Shown here: piece after piece, positions 15,371 through 20,763 of the stretch
Layout of the letters: every line of letters starts with the position of its first letter
How positions within the stretch are numbered: position 1 is the first letter of the stretch
Source of the DNA: CAYJDG01 sp964368875
GTDB lineage: Bacteria; Pseudomonadota; Alphaproteobacteria; Micavibrionales; Micavibrionaceae
DNA length: 20,763 nt
NCBI GenBank assembly: GCA_964368875.1
Contig: CAYJDG010000037.1
Coordinates: forward strand, 1 to 20,763
Reading direction: 5' to 3'
The notes under the pieces: model-generated
The model's database searches: none
What the model saw: the letters and a program-made list of their open reading frames with translations, nothing else
What the model was told of the DNA's origin: nothing
Translations under genes and position numbers: made by a program

Positions 15371-15972
15371 TATTTCCCTCCGCCTAAATTTCCATCTTTG
15401 TGGAAATGATATTTTTGCCACTCTGACAATTTCCAAGCTGATTTAAAATCTCCATTATTATTCCTCATGACATTAATACCCGTTTTGGTATTAAAATAAT
15501 GAGTAACTTCTTTACGACGGAGTTTTCCTTTCTTGACGATAGTATCCTTTGATTTCACATGATCAACTAACGCTTTTTTAAATTCTGCTAATTTTTTATT
15601 ATTGGAGTTGCCTTTTATTCCAAAAATATCTGCATGTTTATATTTCTTTTGAGTCTGGGACCTTGGTATATTCTCAATCCAACTCACATCACGCCTCTGA
15701 CTAAATAATACTCTTCCTACCGTTCCGGCAGCACCCACAGCAGTACTCCCCGCACTCTTCACCACCGCCCCGCCCAGAAGAATATCAAACGGCCCGATCG
15801 CCGGTTCAATCGCGTCCGGATATTCAACCATATCCTTGTCGACATGCTCCGCCCAGCAGCGGCAGTTGAAATCTTCCCCCGGATCGGGTGCGTCTTTCCA
15901 CGCGCGCAACGTGCGGTTATAGCGGGCATGGGCGCCGCGCACCTTCGCGTCTTCGACTGTGCGCCAGATATA
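15370..15972 (-). CDS. MuF-type phage head protein with C-terminal colicin D-like tRNase toxin (5' end missing)
   Basis: Two hundred residues are visible after the gap. Residues 1-43 (YIWRTVEDAKVRGAHARYNR, then DPGEDFNCRCWAEHV) are the C-terminal signature of the Mu gpF/SPP1 gp7 head protein family. A Gly/Ala-rich linker (about 55-90) follows. Residues 105-185 match the colicin D nuclease domain: KKYKHADIFG gives Lys110-x-Lys112-His113, corresponding to Lys608/Lys610/His611 of colicin D, and SAW gives Ser178/Trp180, corresponding to Ser677/Trp679, with nearly the same spacing (65 against 66). Colicin D cuts the anticodon loop of arginine tRNAs. MuF-polymorphic toxin fusions are known in temperate phages. 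The product would be packed in the virion and delivered with the DNA. The tip is about 30% G+C, the stem about 62%. The N-terminus is lost in the gap. Confidence 0.87.
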   Translation of the reverse strand, partial: YIWRTVEDAKVRGAHARYNRTLRAWKDAPDPGEDFNCRCWAEHVDKDMVEYPDAIEPAIGPFDILLGGAVVKSAGSTAVGAAGTVGRVLFSQRRDVSWIENIPRSQTQKKYKHADIFGIKGNSNNKKLAEFKKALVDHVKSKDTIVKKGKLRRKEVTHYFNTKTGINVMRNNNGDFKSAWKLSEWQKYHFHKDGNLGGGK

Positions 15973-16072
15973 NNNNNNNNNNNNNNNNNNNNNNNNNNNN
16001 NNNNNNNNNNNNNNNNNNNNNNNNNNNNNNNNNNNNNNNNNNNNNNNNNNNNNNNNNNNNNNNNNNNNNNNN
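15973..16072. other. Assembly gap of 100 N between two phage genes
   Basis: Exactly 100 N. The frame happens to be open across it, which would join an unrelated N-terminal domain to the MuF stem. The MuF domain needs far more sequence than 100 bases allow, so the gap is probably much longer and hides the end of one gene and the start of the next. Confidence 0.95.
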
Positions 16073-16242
16073 ACTTGAGTCATATGCGCCAGCGGATCGA
16101 TCGAGATCCAGCGGTCGGGTGTGCGCAGAATGACAAAGCAATGCCGGAACCCCGGTTTCAAAAGTTTCAGATAGGCAAGGTCCGTCTCGCCGGAAAAAAC
16201 TACCAAGGCGGTTTCTTCCGTCCGGTCATAGAGCGCGCTCAT
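16073..16242 (-). CDS. Conserved phage-associated hypothetical protein (3' end missing)
   Basis: The first 56 residues are visible, starting MSALYDRTEETALVVFSGET and containing KLLKPGFRHCFVILR then WISIDPLAHMT. I recall small stand-alone proteins with this GFRHCF...IDPL pattern beside late genes of alphaproteobacterial prophages; the function is unknown to me. ATG 16242 is two bases after the stop of the preceding gene, so they form an operon. The reading frame continues through the N run into the MuF gene, but I treat that as an artefact of the placeholder length. Confidence 0.62.
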
Positions 16243-16244
16243 TC

Positions 16245-16643
16245 TCAAGCGTCCAGCGGCAGATACCACGGGCGCTGTGCGACGATGCCCTTGTCGACCA
16301 GAACCTCTTCGATCTTGCCCAGCGCCTCGGTCCACAGATCATAGGCGCGCATTTCTTTAAAGCGGCGCGGATCGGGTGGAATTTGTTTGCGGCCATAGGT
16401 GCGCAAAACCAGCACATGATCCATCAAGAGGCGGCGGCCGCGATAGAGTCGCTCCATCACGCGGAAAATATCGAGCGGTTCACATGGACGCGCAACGTTG
16501 CTCAAGCCGGCGACGATGCGCGCGCCCTCGGCGCGGGCGAGCTGCGCCTGGATAAACCAGAACCATGCCTCCTCGGCGGTGGCGAAGGGTTCGCAGTCCC
16601 GCTCCGGGATCGGGCGCGGTGTATAGCGTTCTCTGACCGGCAT
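16245..16643 (-). CDS. Conserved alphaproteobacterial phage-associated hypothetical protein
   Basis: A 132-residue soluble protein rich in Arg, Trp and Glu: EPFATAEEAWFWFIQAQLAR, then VARPCEPLDIFRVMERLYRG, ending GIVAQRPWYLPLD. I recall related proteins at the start of late gene blocks in alphaproteobacterial prophages but know no function. GGGGAG ten bases upstream supports the ATG. It is the first gene of the minus-strand block and lies opposite the repressor gene across the control region with the SOS box, so its promoter is the likely target of repression and thus the entry point for late transcription. It might be a late activator or DNA-binding factor, but no motif supports this. Confidence 0.7.
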   Translation of the reverse strand: MPVRERYTPRPIPERDCEPFATAEEAWFWFIQAQLARAEGARIVAGLSNVARPCEPLDIFRVMERLYRGRRLLMDHVLVLRTYGRKQIPPDPRRFKEMRAYDLWTEALGKIEEVLVDKGIVAQRPWYLPLDA

Positions 16644-16713
16644 GGCGTGTATCTCCCCTGATATGGTGTGAAATTGGAAAACGGGAGCGAATTTGCTTGC
16701 TAAAGATACAATT

Positions 16714-16728
16714 GTTCCCTATATGTTC
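16714..16728. promoter_or_regulatory. Perfect alphaproteobacterial LexA (SOS) box
   Basis: GTTCCCTATATGTTC matches the direct-repeat SOS box GTTC-N7-GTTC of Alphaproteobacteria exactly. It lies 71 bases upstream of the first late gene and 108 bases upstream of the repressor gene. It places one or both promoters under host LexA or a LexA-like repressor. Confidence 0.78.
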
Positions 16729-16777
16729 TCTTTATGACGGAGTTTTTTCCGGTTGTCAAGAACTTTCTAAGCATATT

Positions 16778-16793
16778 TTCCTATTTATAGGAA
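16778..16793. promoter_or_regulatory. Possible repressor operator
   Basis: Inverted repeat TTCCTAT-TT-ATAGGAA, 43 bases upstream of the repressor ATG. A -35-like TTGTCA (16753-16758) with a weak TATTTT (16774-16779) lies just before it, so it could be the repressor's own operator. No second copy was seen in the control region. Confidence 0.45.
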
Positions 16794-16835
16794 TTAAGGC
16801 ATATGCGAGACTGTGTGTATATGGGAGACTAAGGG

Positions 16836-17480
16836 ATGCTTACACACGACTCCATCTGGAACGCCATCGACCGCCTCGCGCACAGCTTTGGCTATTCAAC
16901 TTCGGGCCTCGCTAAAAAAGCAGGCCTCGATCCCACCACCTTTAATAAGAGCAAACGCATCGGGCCCGACGGCAAGCCGCGCTGGCCGTCGACTGAAAGT
17001 CTCGCCCTCGTGCTCGGCGCGACCAGCGCGACGATGGCTGACTTTATGTCGCTGATGGGCGCTGAAGATTTACCGGCGGCCAATCTGCAGAAAATCATTC
17101 CGGTGATCGGCTACGCGCAAGCGGGCAAGAACGGATTTTTCGATGATGCTGGTTATCCAATCGGCGATGGCTGGGACACGATCACGCTGACCGAATTCGA
17201 AGGCAGCAAGGCGCGCGTCTATGCGCTTGAGGTGAGCGGCGATTCGATGGAACCGCTTTACCGCGCGGGTGATCGTCTGGTGATTTCACCGGGTGCGACC
17301 GTGCGCCGTGGCGACCGCGTTGTCGTGCGCACCAATAACGGCGAAGTGATGGCGAAAGAGCTTGCGCGTCAGACCGCCAGCAAGATTGAGCTGCGCTCGT
17401 TCAACCCGCACTATGCCGACCGCGCGCTCTCGATGAACGAGATCGCATGGATGGCCCGCATCGTCTGGGTCAGTCAGTAA
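16836..17480 (+). CDS. Self-cleaving S24/LexA-like phage-type repressor
   Basis: A 214-residue protein with an N-terminal DNA-binding domain (about residues 4-70; YSTSGLAKKAGLDPTTFNKS) and a C-terminal S24 peptidase domain. The catalytic dyad is visible: Ser137 in VSGDSMEP and Lys174 in GEVMAKEL. The likely self-cleavage bond is Ala96-Gly97 in GYAQAGKNG. RecA filaments would trigger cleavage and separate the DNA-binding domain, lifting repression after DNA damage. GGGAG lies eight bases upstream of the ATG. It is divergent from the late genes across the SOS-box region, as a prophage CI repressor would be. Close relatives are also ordinary chromosomal regulators in Alphaproteobacteria, so it could be a host gene next to the prophage. 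Confidence 0.85.
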   Translation: MLTHDSIWNAIDRLAHSFGYSTSGLAKKAGLDPTTFNKSKRIGPDGKPRWPSTESLALVLGATSATMADFMSLMGAEDLPAANLQKIIPVIGYAQAGKNGFFDDAGYPIGDGWDTITLTEFEGSKARVYALEVSGDSMEPLYRAGDRLVISPGATVRRGDRVVVRTNNGEVMAKELARQTASKIELRSFNPHYADRALSMNEIAWMARIVWVSQ

Positions 17481-17487
17481 TTTTTGT

Positions 17488-17703
17488 TTAAAAACAGTCA
17501 GAGCTGCGTGCGCGCATTTGCTCTAAATGGGCCTGCGTGATCGCAGGCTGATTTTGTTTTTCCGGGCGTTTATTCTTTGGAATAACCTGCTCGTTGGCAG
17601 CTGGTTTGTCAGGGAATGCTATGGTCACAGCTTGAGCGAGATCGACAGTGGTATCGATATCAGCGTCGTCTGCCACTGCAATTTCAGCAGAAACTTTTAT
17701 CAT
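17488..17703 (-). CDS. Small hypothetical protein (71 residues), doubtful
   Basis: Short ORF converging on the repressor gene. The N-terminal half is acidic (EIAVADDADIDTTVDLAQAV), the C-terminal half basic and Gln/Lys-rich. No family recognised. The ribosome binding site is weak (AGGG about twelve bases upstream). It starts 12 bases after the stop of the Gln-rich ORF, so they may be a pair. A strong plus-strand terminator lies inside it, which argues that part of this sequence serves the repressor transcript instead. Confidence 0.35.
   Translation of the reverse strand: MIKVSAEIAVADDADIDTTVDLAQAVTIAFPDKPAANEQVIPKNKRPEKQNQPAITQAHLEQMRARSSDCF
17531..17561 (+). terminator. Intrinsic terminator of the repressor gene
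   Basis: Stem GCCTGCG/CGCAGGC (17531-17537 with 17542-17548), four-base loop TGAT, followed by TGATTTTGTTTTT. It lies 50 bases after the repressor stop and has canonical form on the plus strand. Confidence 0.82.
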
Positions 17704-17715
17704 TTTTATAAAACC

Positions 17716-17928
17716 CTATTGTTGAATCTGCTGCTGCATCGCCTGCAGATTCATTAGATACTGTTGGGGATGCTGCTGTTGCTGTTGTTGATGATAAGCC
17801 TCCGGTTCAGAGGCAGGAGCTGGCGCAGGCGCGGACACAGGTGCGGCGGCGACCTCAAAGGCCACGACGGTTTCGTTAGCAGGGTCTTCTACACAGGCAG
17901 ACGCAAAAAGAGTCACAGAGTTATCCAC
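17716..17928 (-). CDS. Gln-rich low-complexity small protein (70 residues)
   Basis: The ORF starts with GTG at 17928, preceded by AAGGA at normal spacing. The product has a hydrophobic acidic start, an Ala/Pro stretch (APVSAPAPAPASEPEA) and a Gln-rich end HQQQQQQHPQQ finishing in MQQQIQQ. No family recognised; such composition suggests a disordered linker or coiled coil. It precedes the 71-residue ORF on the same strand and lies close to an assembly gap, so it could be part of a longer region now missing. Both ORFs lie between the prophage control region and host genes. Confidence 0.4.
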   Translation of the reverse strand: MDNSVTLFASACVEDPANETVVAFEVAAAPVSAPAPAPASEPEAYHQQQQQQHPQQYLMNLQAMQQQIQQ

Positions 17929-17975
17929 AGAACACAGTCCTTATTGTTATTTTGTTGCGCGTGAATATCACCCCT

Positions 17976-18075
17976 NNNNNNNNNNNNNNNNNNNNNNNNN
18001 NNNNNNNNNNNNNNNNNNNNNNNNNNNNNNNNNNNNNNNNNNNNNNNNNNNNNNNNNNNNNNNNNNNNNNNNNNN
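17976..18075. other. Assembly gap of 100 N upstream of the pyrE fragment
   Basis: Exactly 100 N. Roughly two thirds of pyrE (about 450 bases) is missing to its left, so the true gap must be much larger than 100 bases unless pyrE is truncated. The junction between the prophage control region and host DNA may be hidden here. Confidence 0.95.
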
Positions 18076-18300
18076 TTCGTCGTCTTCCACTATGGCATCC
18101 TGCCGAAATCGGAAGAGAACAATAAAGCCATGGGCGTGAAGCTCCATGCTCTCACCACCTGGTGGGCCGTGCTCGAGATGGCCAAGGAACTGAAATACTT
18201 CGATCCTGAAACGATCGCTTCGGTCGAAGAGTTTCTGCATGCCCCTGATAAATGGGCCGAAGCCAATGCCGACAAGGCACCGAAAGCAGCGCAGGGCTGA
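18076..18300 (+). CDS. pyrE: Orotate phosphoribosyltransferase, C-terminal fragment
   Basis: Seventy-four residues are read in frame from the end of the gap: FVVFHYGILPKSEENNKAMG, then LHALTTWWAVLEMAKELKYF and a C-terminal EFLHAPDKW. This is the characteristic end of alphaproteobacterial PyrE, which joins orotate to PRPP to make OMP in pyrimidine synthesis. Full proteins have about 210-230 residues, so the PRPP-binding and catalytic parts are in the missing sequence. The stop overlaps the nadK start by one base, so the two genes form an operon. The ending has an extra Ala/Lys-rich tail. Confidence 0.85.
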   Translation, partial: FVVFHYGILPKSEENNKAMGVKLHALTTWWAVLEMAKELKYFDPETIASVEEFLHAPDKWAEANADKAPKAAQG

Positions 18301-19061
18301 TGAAAAAAATCCACTTCATCGCAGGCCGGACACCGGATGCGCAGCAAGCCCTCAAGGATTTGCAGGCCTACTATGGTCATGCAGCTTTGCCTGATGCTGA
18401 GGTTATCGTGACGCTCGGCGGTGATGGGTCGATGCTCGAAGCCCTGCATTTCGACGGGATCTCCGATCTGCCAGTCTATGGTATGAATCGCGGCTCCGTT
18501 GGCTTCCTGATGAACCCCTACCGCCCCGATGACCTGCCGCACCGCCTTGAACATGCGCACAAGGTCAAAATCAATCCGCTGCAAATGACGGCGACCACGG
18601 TCGACGGCAAAACGCACAAAGCAATCGCCTTCAACGAAGTCTCCTTGCTCCGTCAGGTGCGGCAGGCGGCGAAACTTTCGGTGATGGTCGATGGCACGCT
18701 CCGCCTGCCTGAACTGATTTGTGACGGCATCATGGTCGCGACCCCTGCTGGCTCGACGGCCTATAACCTCTCGGCGCATGGCCCGATCATTCCGCTCAGC
18801 GCGAACATTCTTGCCCTCACCCCGATCAGCGCCTTCCGCCCCCGCCGCTGGCGCGGCGCGCTCTTGCCAAGTCATGTCACCATCCGCTTCGATGTTCTCG
18901 AAGCCGACAAACGCCCGGTCAGCGCGACCTCTGATGATTTTGAAGTGCGCGATGTCGCAAGCGTCGAAATCGTGCAGGCCAACGACCTCGGCAAAACCAT
19001 CCTCTTCGATCCCGACCATTCGCTCGAAGAACGCATGCTGATGGAACAGTTTCTCCCTTAA
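18300..19061 (+). CDS. nadK: NAD kinase
   Basis: A 253-residue protein that phosphorylates NAD to NADP. Family motifs: GGDGSMLEA (residues 40-48) with the catalytic Asp, GMNRGSVGFL, FNEVSLLRQ and CDGIMVATPAGSTAYNLSA. The length is normal for alphaproteobacterial NAD kinases. The ATG overlaps the pyrE stop in TGATG, which supports this start over longer frames and indicates translational coupling. Cytosolic housekeeping gene, host chromosome. Confidence 0.95.
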   Translation: MKKIHFIAGRTPDAQQALKDLQAYYGHAALPDAEVIVTLGGDGSMLEALHFDGISDLPVYGMNRGSVGFLMNPYRPDDLPHRLEHAHKVKINPLQMTATTVDGKTHKAIAFNEVSLLRQVRQAAKLSVMVDGTLRLPELICDGIMVATPAGSTAYNLSAHGPIIPLSANILALTPISAFRPRRWRGALLPSHVTIRFDVLEADKRPVSATSDDFEVRDVASVEIVQANDLGKTILFDPDHSLEERMLMEQFLP

Positions 19062-19063
19062 AT

Positions 19064-19093
19064 TTGACAGTCGCCCTCGGCTTTTGATATGAA
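19064..19093 (+). promoter_or_regulatory. Sigma70-type promoter of the hydrolase-like gene
   Basis: TTGACA (19064-19069), an 18-base spacer and TATGAA (19088-19093), just after the nadK stop. The -10 hexamer covers the ATG at 19089, so translation must start further down, at 19119. Confidence 0.75.
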
Positions 19094-19118
19094 AACCCAA
19101 ATTCTAAAGAGGTTTATC

Positions 19119-19928
19119 ATGGCAGCACCTAAATACATTGGTTTCGTCCCGGGTCTTGAAGGCGGGAAATCAGTTATGGCCCGCACGAATGACACGTTGC
19201 CAGGCACCTATGCCCATGCCGTCAAAACTGCCGCCGATGAGCTTGGCCTCCCCTTTTACCGCCTCGACTTTCAGAAAGCCTCTTCTATCGATGCTGAAAA
19301 ATTCCCAACCCTGTCCCAGATGGGCGTTGAGATCGCAGAAGGTATTAAACTGCTCAACTGGCACCATAGCGGCACCGGCCTCGTCGTTGCCAGCAGCATC
19401 GGCGCAGGTGCTTACCTTCAGTCCCTGCTCAAAATGCAGGACGATGGTACCGAATACCCTGAGTCAGTTTTCTTCAAACCGGGTATTGATCCGCTGCTCC
19501 TGATTGCCGTGCGGCTCAAACAAGCAGGTGTAGGACACTGGATTGACGAACTCATGAATGGCCAGCGCGAAACTATTGAAATCCCGGTTGATCCGTCACC
19601 ACAAAATCCTAATCCCGGGACCTTCATCATAACGGCCAAACATTATACGGATGCCGATGCGCAGCGCATCATCAGCTCGGAGTCATCGCGCAATAATTTC
19701 TGGGACAAATTCTCCGAGAACAAACTGCCGCAGGTCCGCGTCCTGACCGCGTCGGATGATCCCATGTTTACGGCGCAAATCGCAGATATCTTTGCCCGAG
19801 TGATGGCTGGTTGCACCGTCCGCTACCAGCTGGATACTTTACCGGGTTCACGCGCGGATGATCATGGCCCAGACCTGACGCGCTATGTGAAGGAAATGGC
19901 GCAGGATCGCCGTCTAGCGAACGGCTGA
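19119..19928 (+). CDS. Alpha/beta-hydrolase-like protein of unknown substrate
   Basis: A 269-residue cytosolic protein. The start KYIGFVPGLEGG resembles the first beta strand and oxyanion loop of alpha/beta hydrolases. VVASSIGAG (residues 89-97) fits a nucleophile elbow with Ser93. VLTASDDPMF (Asp213 or Asp214) and DDHGPD (His249) could complete the triad, in the right order and with plausible spacing. AAAGAGG seven bases before ATG 19119 and the upstream promoter decide the start. It follows nadK but has its own promoter. Its end overlaps the convergent glycosylase gene by 15 bases. The fold is likely; enzyme activity and substrate are not known. Confidence 0.68.
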   Translation: MAAPKYIGFVPGLEGGKSVMARTNDTLPGTYAHAVKTAADELGLPFYRLDFQKASSIDAEKFPTLSQMGVEIAEGIKLLNWHHSGTGLVVASSIGAGAYLQSLLKMQDDGTEYPESVFFKPGIDPLLLIAVRLKQAGVGHWIDELMNGQRETIEIPVDPSPQNPNPGTFIITAKHYTDADAQRIISSESSRNNFWDKFSENKLPQVRVLTASDDPMFTAQIADIFARVMAGCTVRYQLDTLPGSRADDHGPDLTRYVKEMAQDRRLANG

Positions 19929-20576
19929 TTGCTTTTTCAACTTGGCTTCTGCGTCGCGCACGCTCTTTAAATCCCAGAGCAGCAGAGCCGCTGCCGTGCG
20001 GTGGCCTTCAAAGCGTTTGCCGAGCTTATCAACCCCTTTCGGATCGGGGCGCTCTTTCTTTTTCAGGTAATGCTGGGCGCCGATCTGAATGCCCAGATCG
20101 CCAATCGGCCAGACATCGGGGCGTCCCAGAGAAAAAATCAGATACATATGCGCCGACCACACGCCGAAGCCTTTCAGCTTGGTGATCTCTTCAATTACAT
20201 CCTCATCGCTCAAATCAGGCAACGCTTCAGGAATAAATGTTTTTTCGAGAATAGCTTCGCTCAAACCACGCGCATACACAATCTTCTGACGGCTGAAGCC
20301 GCACGCACGCAATTCCTCATCGGTCAGCTTACGAATGCGTTTGGGGGTAATCTCGCCTTTGGTGAGTGCCTGCAGTTTCTGCGACATGGCGCGGGCGGCG
20401 GCGACCGATACCTGCTGCCCCAAAATCGCGCCGATCATCGCTGCGTAATCGCCTTCGCGTTTGGTACGCGTAAAGACGCCCAGCTCTTTTTTATTGAGCA
20501 GCGAAAACACTGGATCGGTTTTGAGAAGCTTGGTCAGGCCCGACTTGATCGGCTTATGCTCGGCCAAAGACGTCAT
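19914..20576 (-). CDS. DNA-3-methyladenine glycosylase (AlkA/HhH-GPD type)
   Basis: A 220-residue base-excision repair enzyme that removes alkylated bases. Motifs: ILGQQVSVAAA (residues 51-61) and the helix-hairpin-helix plus catalytic segment LKGFGVWSAHMYLIFSLGRP ending PIGDLGIQ, with catalytic Asp160. Length and order are normal for the short bacterial AlkA-like glycosylases that lack the E. coli N-terminal domain. The C-terminal Lys-rich stretch may aid DNA binding. It starts two bases after the stop of an upstream gene, so they share a transcript. Host chromosomal gene. Confidence 0.9.
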   Translation of the reverse strand: MTSLAEHKPIKSGLTKLLKTDPVFSLLNKKELGVFTRTKREGDYAAMIGAILGQQVSVAAARAMSQKLQALTKGEITPKRIRKLTDEELRACGFSRQKIVYARGLSEAILEKTFIPEALPDLSDEDVIEEITKLKGFGVWSAHMYLIFSLGRPDVWPIGDLGIQIGAQHYLKKKERPDPKGVDKLGKRFEGHRTAAALLLWDLKSVRDAEAKLKKQSAVR

Positions 20577-20578
20577 GA

Positions 20579-20763
20579 TTAGAATCCGATGCCACGTCCG
20601 GGGCGCGGGGCGACCAGAACCGGGCGCGGCGCTGCATTGGCCGGGGCAGGCTGGTGATTGACCCAGCGTTGCGGTAAACGGAAATGCAGCAGACCCATCG
20701 CATGCAAGGCGGCTGCGACTTTCTGGGCATTGTCCTTACTCCGCGCAACCGGATAGGTCCGTG
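20579..20763 (-). CDS. C-terminal part of an unknown protein upstream of the glycosylase
   Basis: Sixty residues are open in frame from the window edge to the stop at 20579: RTYPVARSKDNAQKVAAALH, LLHFRLPQRWVNHQ, then a Pro/Ala/Arg-rich ending PRPGRGIGF. The stop is two bases before the glycosylase ATG, which is typical of an operon, and supports this frame over the two others. No family recognised. Confidence 0.5.
   Translation of the reverse strand, partial: RTYPVARSKDNAQKVAAALHAMGLLHFRLPQRWVNHQPAPANAAPRPVLVAPRPGRGIGF

Noticed and set aside
15371..15436. Longer start for the colicin D-type immunity gene
   Set aside because: It would overlap the toxin by 67 bases without a ribosome binding site; ATG 15370 has GGAGGG upstream and couples to the toxin stop.
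17921..17929. Perfect DnaA-box-like nonamer TTATCCACA
   Set aside because: A single copy at the start of a small ORF, without further boxes or an AT-rich unwinding element; likely chance.
18090..19100. 336-codon open frame on the minus strand
   Set aside because: It is antisense to pyrE and nadK, which are clearly recognised on the plus strand; the translation is rich in His, Arg and Asp as expected for a shadow frame.
20001..20582. 193-codon open frame on the plus strand
   Set aside because: Antisense shadow of the glycosylase gene, whose catalytic motifs are intact.
1..20763. CRISPR array, tRNA or rRNA genes, insertion sequences, attachment-site repeats
   Set aside because: No regularly spaced repeats, cloverleaf candidates, transposase genes or paired long direct repeats were seen on reading; an integrase is also absent.

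Overview
The window looks like part of an alphaproteobacterial chromosome in a draft or metagenomic assembly. Evidence for the group: a perfect GTTC-N7-GTTC box (the alphaproteobacterial LexA site), and phage and host proteins of alphaproteobacterial type. It carries most of the late (virion) region of a T7-like short-tailed prophage, followed by ordinary host genes. Four runs of exactly 100 N (2805-2904, 6605-6704, 15973-16072, 17976-18075) are scaffold placeholders, so reading frames across them cannot be trusted.

Region 1 (about 1-16643) is a long minus-strand block read from right to left. In transcription order: two conserved phage-associated hypotheticals (16643-16073), a MuF-type head protein with a colicin D-like toxin tip (15972-15370), its immunity gene and two further immunity-like genes (15370-14348), a strong terminator, a small virion protein, portal, scaffold, an unknown 273-residue protein, major capsid, a small head protein, tail adaptor (T7 gp11-like), a small membrane protein, tail nozzle (gp12-like), a gp14-like internal protein, an SGNH esterase, a pectate-lyase-fold tailspike, a protein in the small-terminase position, and the large terminase. 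This is the T7 order, portal first and terminase last, but no polymerase, replication or integrase gene lies in the window.

Region 2 is the set of cargo genes on the opposite strand: a lipoprotein (1889-2455) and a PilZ c-di-GMP receptor (11325-11720). Both look like morons that could change the host while the phage is dormant.

Region 3 (16644-17561) is the control region: divergent promoters, the SOS box, a possible operator, and an S24/LexA-like self-cleaving repressor with its own terminator. DNA damage would be expected to open the late block.

Region 4 (17488-20763) holds two small low-complexity ORFs, then host genes: the end of pyrE, nadK, an alpha/beta-hydrolase-like gene with its own promoter, a DNA-3-methyladenine glycosylase, and the end of an unknown gene.

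The most striking system is the toxin cassette at 14290-15720. A tRNase-type tip of about 30% G+C is joined to a head-protein stem of about 62% G+C. It overlaps its acidic immunity gene by one base and is followed by two more immunity-like genes, one of them broken by a one-base frameshift.
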